From contig CAWJDO010000002.1 in assembly GCA_963841635.1 (NCBI GenBank), forward strand, positions 992,001 to 1,056,000: a stretch of DNA of 64,000 nt. Direction: 5' to 3'. Of this stretch, positions 53,371-62,700 are shown piece after piece. The stretch is from DASWZN01 sp963841635 (lineage in GTDB: Bacteria; Acidobacteriota; Terriglobia; Bryobacterales; Bryobacteraceae). A program made the translations under genes and the position numbers. The notes beneath the pieces were generated by a model, which had not been told where the DNA came from, searched no databases, and saw only the letters and a list, made by a program, of their open reading frames with translations. The first letter of the stretch is position 1; every line of letters starts with the position of its first letter.

Positions 53371-54165
53371 ATGCCGGAACTTCCCGAAGTCGAAACGATC
53401 GTGCGGTCGGTAGCTCCCCGCCTGCTTGGCCGCGAGATCCGCAAGGCGCGCTTCTATTCGCGCCTGGTGATGCGCGGCGACGCGGCCAGAACCGCGGCCC
53501 GCTTGCGGGGCAGGCGCATCGAAGCGGTACGCCGTCACGGCAAGTTCATCCTGGTGGAACTCGGCGGCGGCCTGACGCTCGCCATTCATCTCGGCATGAC
53601 GGGCAGCCTGCTGTGGAACGCGGAGCCCGGTCCGCATGCACGCGCTGTCTTCGATCTGGACGCCGGGCGGCTGGTCTATGACGATCCGCGCCAGTTCGGC
53701 CGCATCGAACTGTGCAAGTCGCTGCCGGAACGCGCCGCACGGCTCGGCCCGGACGCGCTGGAGACTGGCGCGGAGGAGTTCGCCGCGCGTCTCGCGTCGC
53801 GTCGCGGCCGCATCAAGCCGGTCCTTCTGAACCAGGCTTTTTTGCGTGGACTCGGGAACATTTACGTGGACGAATCGCTGTTCGGCGCGCGCATCCATCC
53901 GCTTGCGTCCGCGGAGCGGCTCTCGCCCAGGCGAGTCCGGCGGCTCCACGCCGCGATCCGGGAAGTGTTGAGCGCGGCCGTCGAAGCCGGCGGCTCCTCG
54001 ATTTCCGATTACGTCGATGCCGACGGACGCGCCGGCAGCTTCCAGGTGCAGCACAACGTCTACGGCAAAGAAGGCGCGCCCTGCCCGCGCTGCGGCACGC
54101 CGATCCGCCGCATCGTGGTGGGTCAGCGCGGCACACACTACTGCCCCGCTTGCCAGCGCGCGTGA
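53371..54165 (+). CDS. mutM: Formamidopyrimidine-DNA glycosylase MutM/Fpg
   Basis: 264 residues. PELPEVETIV with catalytic Pro2 and Glu3, the helix-two-turn-helix and Lys loop (LLNQAFLRGLGNIYVDE), and the zinc finger CPRCGTPIRRIVVGQRGTHY followed by CPAC at the C-terminus are all intact. It removes 8-oxoguanine and formamidopyrimidines and nicks the strand. It lies 3 bases after the radical SAM gene in one transcription unit and its 3' end abuts a convergent TPR gene. Confidence 0.95.
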   Translation: MPELPEVETIVRSVAPRLLGREIRKARFYSRLVMRGDAARTAARLRGRRIEAVRRHGKFILVELGGGLTLAIHLGMTGSLLWNAEPGPHARAVFDLDAGRLVYDDPRQFGRIELCKSLPERAARLGPDALETGAEEFAARLASRRGRIKPVLLNQAFLRGLGNIYVDESLFGARIHPLASAERLSPRRVRRLHAAIREVLSAAVEAGGSSISDYVDADGRAGSFQVQHNVYGKEGAPCPRCGTPIRRIVVGQRGTHYCPACQRA

Positions 54166-54166
54166 C

Positions 54167-55273
54167 TTAGTTCGCTTGTCCCGCCGCCGCGAGATCGTGA
54201 ACGTCTACCGAATAGCGCCGGGCCGTCTCCACGCCCGGATGAAGATCGCGAAGCTGGCGTGCCCGCGCTTCCAGACCGGAGGCCTCTTTCTTCTTCCCGG
54301 TCTTTCGCAGCACCCTGGCATGGCTCTCGAGACACGACGCCAGCGCCCGGTAATCGCCAGGATGCTTCTCCAGAATCGCGCGCGCCTGCACGAACAGAGG
54401 GCCGGCCTTCGTGTAATCCCGTAGCGCCGCGTAACTCACCGCCAGGTTGAACCATGCGTAGCCGGCGCGCGGATGCTCCGGCCCGAGCGACTCCTGCCAG
54501 ATCGCGAGGGCTTTGTGGTACAACTCCGCTGCCCCGCGGTAGTCTCCGCGACGCAGGGCCACGCCGCCCAGGTTGTTCCATTCGACGGCCACATCCGGGT
54601 GCGCCGGGCCGAGCGCCTTCAGGTTGATGTCCAGGGCGCGGCGGAAGAGAAGCTCGGCATCGTCGTAGCGGCGGCGGGCCTCATAGATCGAAGCCAGGTT
54701 ATTGAGACCGGTGGCCACGCGCGGATCGTCCGGCCCAAGTGCTCGCTCGAATACCCTGAGCGCGCGCAGATTCTCTGCTTCCGCCAGCTCGAGCCTACCC
54801 TCGGTCCGGTACAACTCGGCCAGATTGTTCAACACCAGCGCCACGGCCGGATCTGCCTCGGCGAGCAGTCTCTCCCGCGTGGCAAGCGCCGTCCGCAGCA
54901 GCTTCTCCGCGTCCCGTGGGCGGCCCTCTTCGGCATACAACTGGGCCAGGCTGCCCTGGAGGCCGGCCACTTCGGACGATTCCGCGCCGAACGCCCTTTC
55001 GTCGATTGTCAGCGCCCGCCTGTACAGCGGCTCCGCCTCATCGTTGCGCCCGAGCGTGCGGTAGAGCGTGGCGAGGTTGGCGAGCGTGGGAGCGGCGTCT
55101 GGATCGATCTGGAGCGCGCGCTCGTAGGCTTTCCTGGCGTCCTCATACCGTGCTTGATTGAAGTACGTCACGCCGAGCTCGTTGAAGGAGTGCGCGTCGC
55201 CGGGCTCTTCCGCAACCAGCCCGCCGGCGCACACCAATACCGTGATGGTCTGAAACATAAGTCCCAGATTCAT
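54167..55273 (-). CDS. Secreted kinesin-light-chain-like TPR protein
   Basis: 368 residues. Signal peptide (MNLGLMFQTITVLVCAGGLV), then about six 42-residue TPR_12-type units with the alternating ALTIDERAFGAESSEVAGLQ and ALRVFERALGPDDPRVATGL pattern (positions ~30-330). Such repeats mediate protein binding. The gene is monocistronic and convergent with mutM. GGGGGGC precedes the ATG. No partner is obvious. Confidence 0.88.
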   Translation of the reverse strand: MNLGLMFQTITVLVCAGGLVAEEPGDAHSFNELGVTYFNQARYEDARKAYERALQIDPDAAPTLANLATLYRTLGRNDEAEPLYRRALTIDERAFGAESSEVAGLQGSLAQLYAEEGRPRDAEKLLRTALATRERLLAEADPAVALVLNNLAELYRTEGRLELAEAENLRALRVFERALGPDDPRVATGLNNLASIYEARRRYDDAELLFRRALDINLKALGPAHPDVAVEWNNLGGVALRRGDYRGAAELYHKALAIWQESLGPEHPRAGYAWFNLAVSYAALRDYTKAGPLFVQARAILEKHPGDYRALASCLESHARVLRKTGKKKEASGLEARARQLRDLHPGVETARRYSVDVHDLAAAGQAN

Positions 55274-55539
55274 GGGCAGCCCCCCTGAGTGGCCGCGAAT
55301 TCTTCTGACTGGCTAGACGAAGACCTCGCGCGTTTGTTCCGCGGGCATTTGTAAATTCCTTGTGTCTTCCGCGACACGCGTCGTGTGTGAACATACACAG
55401 CCGCGGTCCGCGATCTTACCGAAATACCCGATTGGCGGGGCTTCGGACGATGGCCGCCGGAATGCCATCATCCGAGTCGATGTCACCGCCAAGCTCGTCC
55501 GGCACATTTTTCCGGCAGTTGGAATATATTTGTACGAGC

Positions 55540-57465
55540 ATGGCTGGCCCGCTGGGTCTTCTGAAGACGCGCAAGTTCTGGCTCATCGCGACCGCCATCG
55601 CGTCGCTTGCAGTGTTCGCATTTGGGATTGCGCTGTTTCGCGCGGCGCGCGGACTCCAAAAAGCGGAGAACGCGGTTGCCGAAAACGACATCACCTTCCA
55701 TGCACTGCACATCAGTCGCCACGCCACCCCTTTCGAGCCCATTTCCGCGCCCGCCGTCTTTCGTGACGCCACACTCTTCGACGGCAACCTCTATCTATGC
55801 GGCCCGGCCGGCCTGATCGAATACGACGCAGCGGGAATGGTTCGCGCGCGATACACCGCCGGAGCCGATCTGCCGGCAGCGCCCGTAGCCGTCGCAACCG
55901 GGATTGCCGCCGACGCGGGAGAGCCCGAGCTTTTCATTGCCACCGGCGGCGAGGGACTGCTGGCGTTCAACGGCCGAGGCTTTCGCCAGGTCCGTCCCGA
56001 TGCCGCCGCTTACCGCGACCTCACTGCGGTGCTGCCGCTCTCGACCGGCCGCATTCTCCTTGGAACAGCCAGGAACGGCGTGCTCGCCTATGACGGCAAG
56101 CGGATCGTGCCGTTTCACCCCGAGCTCGCGGCTCTACAGGTCAGCGCGCTCGCGGGCGACGAGGCCAGCGTGTGGGCCGGCACCGTGAACGACGGTTTGC
56201 TGCACTGGCACGCCGGCCAGGTGGACCGGTTCGGCGAGTCCGAGGGACTGCCCGACGCCCGCGTACTCTCGATCGCGCTGGCCGGCGACGCGGCCTACGC
56301 CGGGACACCGCTCGGCGTCGCCGAGTTCGTGGGCGGCCGGTTCGCGCGCGTTCTGGCTCAAGGAGTCTTCGCGCAATCGTTGCTGGTTCGGGGTGACACC
56401 CTGGTTATCGGAACGCTTGAGGAGGGCGTCATCGAGGTCCCGCTCGCGCCCGGCCGGCCCCGCCCCGCCCAACACGCCGGAGAGCCGCTGACGGGGGCGG
56501 TCGAACGGCTGCTGGTGATGGACGATACGCTCTACGCCCTGGCTTCCGACGGCCTGTACCGGGCCTCCACTCGCGGCGGCGGCTTCGAACGCGTGCTCGA
56601 TCGCGGCGCCGCCGTGCTCGCGGACCGCAACGTCTCCGCGCTCTCCTTCGACTCGGCTGGGCGTCTCTGGGTCGGCTACTTCGACCGCGGCCTGGACATC
56701 CTGGAGCCCGGTCTCGACCGAGCCTCGCACCGCGAGGACAGCCACGTTTTCTGTATCAACCGGATCGTACACGACCCCGCGCGCGGCATCACGACGGCCG
56801 CCACCGCCAACGGACTGGTGCTGTTCGACGCCGCCGGCCGCGAGCGCCAGGTACTGGGCCGCGACCAGGGACTGATCACCAACCAGGTCACCGACATCCT
56901 GGTGCGTCCCGGCGGCATGATCGTCGCGACGCCCGCCGGAATTACGTTTCTCGACGGCTCCGGCGCGCGCAGCCTCTACGCGTTTCACGGACTGGTGAGC
57001 AACCACGCCTATACGCTCGCGGCGGCCGGCGGAAAGCTGCTGGTTGGCACGCTGGGCGGGCTCTCGGTGCTCGATGGCGACGCGGTGCGCGCCAACTACA
57101 CCACCGCCAACTCGGGGCTGCGGCACAACTGGATCACCGCCATCGCGCCCGCGGGGGACGAGTGGTTCGTGGGAACTTATGGCGCGGGCGTGCTGCGCTT
57201 CGATGCCTCCGGCCGCTGGCACGGCTTCGCCGATCTGGACGCGCATTTCGAGGTGAACCCGAACTCGATGGCGGCCACGGATCGCGCCGTGTACGCCGGT
57301 TCACTCGGCGGCGGCCTCTACATCTTCGACCGCGCCCGCGGGCGGTGGCACAACGTGAGGGACGGCCTGCCCTCGCCCAACGTCACCGCGCTCGTGGCGC
57401 ACGACGGCTACATCTATGCGGGCACCGACAACGGGCTGGTCCGTTTCCGGGAAGACATGCGATGA
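55540..57465 (+). CDS. Membrane-anchored two-component-regulator-type beta-propeller protein
   Basis: 641 residues from the ATG at 55540. One N-terminal helix (KFWLIATAIASLAVFAFGIA) anchors it, followed by a coiled stretch and repeated propeller blades of the Reg_prop kind: DRNVSALSFDSAGRLWVGYF, NQVTDILVRPGGMIVATPAG and SPNVTALVAHDGYIYAGTDN. Unlike typical hybrid regulators there is no kinase or DNA-binding domain after the propeller. It overlaps the next gene by 4 bases and probably forms a complex with the vWA and TPR proteins. An upstream extension exists but includes no good site. Confidence 0.85.
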   Translation: MAGPLGLLKTRKFWLIATAIASLAVFAFGIALFRAARGLQKAENAVAENDITFHALHISRHATPFEPISAPAVFRDATLFDGNLYLCGPAGLIEYDAAGMVRARYTAGADLPAAPVAVATGIAADAGEPELFIATGGEGLLAFNGRGFRQVRPDAAAYRDLTAVLPLSTGRILLGTARNGVLAYDGKRIVPFHPELAALQVSALAGDEASVWAGTVNDGLLHWHAGQVDRFGESEGLPDARVLSIALAGDAAYAGTPLGVAEFVGGRFARVLAQGVFAQSLLVRGDTLVIGTLEEGVIEVPLAPGRPRPAQHAGEPLTGAVERLLVMDDTLYALASDGLYRASTRGGGFERVLDRGAAVLADRNVSALSFDSAGRLWVGYFDRGLDILEPGLDRASHREDSHVFCINRIVHDPARGITTAATANGLVLFDAAGRERQVLGRDQGLITNQVTDILVRPGGMIVATPAGITFLDGSGARSLYAFHGLVSNHAYTLAAAGGKLLVGTLGGLSVLDGDAVRANYTTANSGLRHNWITAIAPAGDEWFVGTYGAGVLRFDASGRWHGFADLDAHFEVNPNSMAATDRAVYAGSLGGGLYIFDRARGRWHNVRDGLPSPNVTALVAHDGYIYAGTDNGLVRFREDMR

Positions 57466-59753
57466 GACCTCTCCTGTTCCTGCTTCTACCGGCGCTGCTC
57501 TCGGGCGACGCCGGCATCATCGTCCCCTCGAACCGGCAGCAGCCGGACGCGAGCGTGCTCTCGCTCGAGGAGATGTGGATCGTCGTGCGCATCGACGACG
57601 GCGACGCGCGCGTGGCGGTCCGCCAGATCTTCGCCAGCCATCACGACAAGGTGCTCGAAGGCAACTACCTGTTCGCTCTTCCGGGCCGTGCATCGGTCTC
57701 CGACTTTGCGGTCTGGGACGACGTGACGCGAATTCCCGGCGTGATCCTCGAGCGGCGCAGGGCGGAGGAAATCTACGAGCAGGCGCGTGCCCAGGCCATC
57801 GATCCCGGCCTGCTCCAGCAGGGCGAGCGCGGCTCGGACGAGGCAACGCGGTCGGCCGTCTTCAGCGCGCGCATCGTGCCCATCCCGGCCTACGGCGCCA
57901 AGCGCGTCGAGATGGAATACCACGAGATCGTTCCCGTCGAAGACCTGCATTCGATGTTCGCGATTCCGCTGCGGCCGGACGCCTACCAGGCGCAGCAGGC
58001 CGGCCTGATTCACATCGATTTCGAGCTCCGTTCCTCGCACGCGATTTCGAACTTCGAAAGCGTGAGCAAGGTGTTCCCGCTACGCCTCGAGCAGCAGACG
58101 GCGAATTTCGTGAAGGCCTCGTTCGAGGGTCGCAAGGTAGCGTTCACCGAGGATTTCGCCGTGCGGTACGGAATCGACCCGGCTCGCGGCGAGCAACTCG
58201 AAGTCATCGCGCACCGCGATGCCGGCGAACCGGGGTTCTTCGAGGCGTCGGCGCTCCTGACGCAGGGCGCGGCGGCGACGGCCCAGGGCGCTCCGCGCAG
58301 CATCGTGATCCTGTTCGACAATTCGCTCTCCATGCAGTGGGAAAAACTGGAGCGCAGCTTCCAGGCGCTGGAGACGCTGCTGCGCGCGCTGCGGCCGCAG
58401 GACCGGTTCAACCTGCTCCTGTTCAATTCCGAGGTGCAGGCGCTCGCACCCGCGCCGATCGGCGCCGATACGGCGGCCGTCGAAAAGGCCCTGGCATTCG
58501 TGAAGGCGAGCCGCCTGCGCGGCGGCACGGATCTGGAGCGAGCTCTGGACGCCGCACTCGCGCAGCCTGCCGCGGCGGGCTTCGAGCCCTACCTGGTTGT
58601 GCTCTCCGATGGAGACGCCACGCGCGGCCGGATCGCGAATAGCAAGCTGGCCGACGCCTACGCCTCCCGTTGGAAGGCCGCACCGAGGCGGCCGCGGACG
58701 TTCCTGTACGCGGTGGGAGACGACGCCAACATGCCGCTATTCAAAATGCTGGCTCAACACGAGGGTGTCCTCGAATGGGTGCGCTCCACCGAACCGGCCG
58801 AGTTCAAGTTGGGCGCGTGGGTCGCGAAGTTCGGACGTAAGCCGGTGGAGGGCCTGGCGCTCGCAGCCGAGCCCGCGGCCAACTTCGATATGGTCTACGC
58901 GCTCGAGAGCACCGTATTTACGGGCTCTATCGAGCGCTGGGTCGGCACGTACCGAAAGCCCGGCCCGGCCGGGTTCACCGCGCGCGGCAGCCGCGACGGC
59001 AAGCCCTTCGAGATGCGTGCCAAGGCGACGCTTCCCGCCGGGAGCGCGGAGCATCCGCAGCTTCCGCGCACCTGGGCCCGCGCGCGGGTGGACGCGCTGC
59101 TCGATAAAATCGCGCGCGAAGGCGAGGACCGCGCCACCATCGACGAAATTATCCGCCTCGCGCGCAAGTACAAGTTCGTGACGCCCTACACGTCGTTTCT
59201 GGCGGCGCCCCGCGCGCTGCTGCGGCCGCGGCTGATCCGGCCCGGCGACCCGGTGCTGCGCGTCAAGACCGATCCCGCGATCGCGTCGATCGTGGCGCTG
59301 TTTCCGTTCGGCCTGGTCAAGCCGCTTCGCTACCTTCCCGACGAGGACACCTGGCAGACGCGCTTTCTGGCGCCGGTGGACATGAACGACGGCACTTACT
59401 CCGTTCGGCTGATCCTGCGGGACCGCGCCGGGCACGTCTACCGCGAATCGAAGACCTTCGTGATCGCGAGCAAGCCGCCGCTGGTGCGGGTGCACCTGGA
59501 CAAGCGCCGCTTCGGCCGAGGAGAGGTGGTGCGGCTGAAGGTCGGCGCCTCGAATACGACGCGGACCGTGGTGGCGCGCATGTTCGGCGTCGGCCCGGTA
59601 GGCCTGCATTGGAACGCCGCCGAGCAGGCCAACACCGGCGAGTTCGTCGTGCCCGCGCAGCTTGCGCCGGGCCAATACGTGCTCACGGTGACGGCCGAAG
59701 ATTTCGCACACAACATCGGAAGCCAGGAGGTGCCGCTTGAAATCCTCCCGTAA
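57462..59753 (+). CDS. Secreted VIT- and vWA-domain protein
   Basis: 763 residues; ATG overlaps the previous stop (ATGA). Signal peptide MRPLLFLLLPALLSGDAGI, VIT domain (residues ~30-190; ARVAVRQIFASHHDKVLEGN, FAVWDDVTRIPGVILERRRA), then a vWA domain with MIDAS residues in VILFDNSLSMQWEK (DxSxS), GGTDLERALDAAL and VVLSDGDATRG. The C-terminal ~180 residues are beta-rich. This is the arrangement of inter-alpha-trypsin-inhibitor-like bacterial proteins, which bind ligands through metal. It is coupled to propeller and TPR proteins and likely works with them. Confidence 0.9.
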   Translation: MRPLLFLLLPALLSGDAGIIVPSNRQQPDASVLSLEEMWIVVRIDDGDARVAVRQIFASHHDKVLEGNYLFALPGRASVSDFAVWDDVTRIPGVILERRRAEEIYEQARAQAIDPGLLQQGERGSDEATRSAVFSARIVPIPAYGAKRVEMEYHEIVPVEDLHSMFAIPLRPDAYQAQQAGLIHIDFELRSSHAISNFESVSKVFPLRLEQQTANFVKASFEGRKVAFTEDFAVRYGIDPARGEQLEVIAHRDAGEPGFFEASALLTQGAAATAQGAPRSIVILFDNSLSMQWEKLERSFQALETLLRALRPQDRFNLLLFNSEVQALAPAPIGADTAAVEKALAFVKASRLRGGTDLERALDAALAQPAAAGFEPYLVVLSDGDATRGRIANSKLADAYASRWKAAPRRPRTFLYAVGDDANMPLFKMLAQHEGVLEWVRSTEPAEFKLGAWVAKFGRKPVEGLALAAEPAANFDMVYALESTVFTGSIERWVGTYRKPGPAGFTARGSRDGKPFEMRAKATLPAGSAEHPQLPRTWARARVDALLDKIAREGEDRATIDEIIRLARKYKFVTPYTSFLAAPRALLRPRLIRPGDPVLRVKTDPAIASIVALFPFGLVKPLRYLPDEDTWQTRFLAPVDMNDGTYSVRLILRDRAGHVYRESKTFVIASKPPLVRVHLDKRRFGRGEVVRLKVGASNTTRTVVARMFGVGPVGLHWNAAEQANTGEFVVPAQLAPGQYVLTVTAEDFAHNIGSQEVPLEILP

Positions 59754-62700
59754 GTCTCAGGTCGCCGTCGCTGCCCTGGCCCTCGCCGGACTCGCGGCGC
59801 GCGCGGACCTGCCGCGCTGGTTCCAAAACATTCCGGCGGTGAAACGCTTCGAGGGCGTCTTCACCACTACCGTCTCCATGCCCGGCGGCGCGGTTACAGT
59901 GCGGCGCGATCCGGCCCAGACGCGCGCGTCCCTCAGCCAACTGATCGCGGCGGCGCCCAACGACGCGGAACTCTACGCGCTCCGCGCGCGCGCCGCCGAG
60001 GAACAGCTCGACGCGGCTGCCGCGGAGGCCGATTGGATCCAGCAGGCGAAGCTTGCGGCCGATCCCGGCGCGGGCCAACTGGCCCTGGCCGATTTCTATC
60101 ACCGGCGTCTGCGTCCAGCCGACGAAGTCCATGCCCTCGAGGCTGCGGCCAAAGCGCCCAACCCGCCCGCCGAGAAACTGCAGCCGGTCGCCGATCAGCG
60201 CGCGTGGCGCACGCTCGAGCGGCTGATTGCTCTGGTGGATGCGCAGGCTCTTCCGGTTGAGACCGGAGAAGAAGTCTACCGTCTGTGGATCGAGCGATAC
60301 GCGCGGAGGCGCGGGGTCTACCGCCAGTACTTTGGCTACCTTCTCGACAAGAAGCAGAACGCGGCAGCCGACGCTCTGGTCGGTGAATACGCCAAGGCGT
60401 TTCCAGCCGACACCGTCTTCCCCACGAGTGCCCGCGCCGCGCTGGCGGAGAACCGCGGAACTCCGGAGCAAGCCCTCGCCATCTACGATAAGGCGTTTCA
60501 ACCGTTGTGGCCGGCCGAGTTGGTGAAGGACTACTTCGAGCTGCTGGGGAAGACTCACAGTCTGCGGACTTTTCTCGGCAAGGCCCGCACCACGGCGAGC
60601 GCGAATCCCACGGACCTGAGCGCCGCCGCGCGCCTCTTCTATTACTACCAGCAGCAGGGGAACCTGCCGGAGGCAAAGCGCGCGCTGGTGGAATTCCGCC
60701 AGAGGAAGGACGCGCGGCAATCCGCCTGGAACGCGCCGGAGCTGTGGACCATGGGCCGCCTCATGGAAGCGGTCCACGACTACGACGAGGCCGCCCGCAA
60801 TTACCACGCCGTATACGCGCTCGCCGGTGCGACCCCAGCAGACAAGGAGCGTTCGCTCGCGGCGCTGGCGCAGCTGCTGTTCACGGCGCCGGAGCAGCCC
60901 ATCCGTTTCGGTGCGGGCGACTTGTCGTTTTATAAAGACATCGCGACCATGGACCCGCATCCCGGGTTCCTGAACGGCATCCTGTCGCTGCTGCTCAACT
61001 CGACGGCGCCGGAATACAAGTACAGTGACGAAGAGCAGAAGGCGGTGGCGTACTTCCACCGGTCGCGCGCGGCCGAGCTCGTGGCGCTCTTCGATTCCAC
61101 GTTTCCGAAGTCGAGCCGGCGGCCCGCGCTGGCGGCCAGGCTCATCGAAACCTACGCCACCTATGGCGCGAGCGACGGCGTGATTCGCGCCGGCAAGCGG
61201 TTCCTGGCCGCGTTCCCGCAAACGCCTCTGTGGACCGAAGTGGCATTACGCATGGCCGACGCTTATGCGCGCACCAAGGACGAGAGCAGCGAGTTCGCCA
61301 CCTACGATCTGCTTCTCAAAGAACTGGCCGAGCGCGCCGGCGGCGTCCCGCTGGGCGCGAAAGCGGCCGGCACAGCCAGGCAGGCGCCGCCAGAGGAAGC
61401 CGAGACCGCGGAGATCCTCGCGGCGGACGAAGAGGCTCCGGCCCCGGCCCGAACGGCGCGGAGCAGAGCCACAGGCGGGGAAACGCCTCAATCCAGCCCC
61501 GCGCGCTCTCCCGACTACTCCCGCGTTCTTGACCGCTACGTATCTCGCCTAGTTTCGCTGCATCGTCCACTCGACGCGCTCGCTGTGCTCCGCCGCGAGT
61601 TGGACCGCAATCCCAACGACCCTGGCCTCTACGCGAGCCTGGCCGCGTTCATCGACCAGAACAAGCTCGACGCTGGAATCGACCAGGTCTACCGCCGCGC
61701 GATCCAGCAGTTCTCGAGCCTCTCCTGGTACGACAAGCTCGCGCGCTGGTACCTGCTCCATCGCCAGACAACCAGCCTCGAGCAGCTCACCAAACAGGTG
61801 GTGGACATTTTCTCGAGCACCGAGCTGGAGCAATATTTCCGCGATGTGGTGGGCCACCGCAACGTCAGCGCCGCGCTCTACCTGCGCGTCAATCTATATG
61901 CCCACGAGCGTTTCCCCTACGACCTGGCTTTCGTTCACAACCTGCTCACGGCCTACTCCAGGAAGGCCACCGCGAATCCGGCGGAGCATGAGCGGCTGCT
62001 GAGGAACTACTGGTTCTACGCGGACGGTCTGAAGCGGCAGCTCGTCCAGAGCCTGTCCTTCACGGGGCGCCTCTCGACCGAGGTCGAATCGCTACACGTC
62101 ACGGATCCCGCCGCGATGGTGGCGGCGAACCCCGCGGCGGTGCAGTTCGCCGGCGAGGCACAGGCCTGGTGGGCGCACTATGAAGCCGCCGCGCCCGCGC
62201 TTGAAGCCGTCGCCGCGCGCTTTCCGGGCGACGCCGCGCTGGTGCGCCGGGCCGCGTCGCTCGATCGCTCGCTCGGCCAAACGGAGCGGGCCGTCGCGCT
62301 CACCGAGAAGCTCTACCAGTTCGACCAGCGCGATCACAAGGCGCTGACCGAGACCGGAGAGATCTATGCCGACCGCGAGGAATACGCGAAAGCGCGCCCC
62401 TATTGGGACCGCATCGCGCGCATCGAGCCCGGCAAGAAGGATGGCTATCTGGAAGCGGCCACTATTCTCTGGGACTACTACCAGTTTGACGACGCGCTGC
62501 GCCTGATAGAGCAGGCGCGGCAGCAAGCGGCCAATCCGGCGCTCTACGCCTACGAGGCCGGAGCGATCGACGAGAGCAAGCGCGACTATGAGCGCGCCAT
62601 CGCGGAGTACTTGAAGGGCGATGCCGCGGCCGCCTCGGCCCGTGCCCGCCTTCTTACGCTCGCCAAGCGTCCCGCTTACAAGGTGCTCATCGACCGCCTC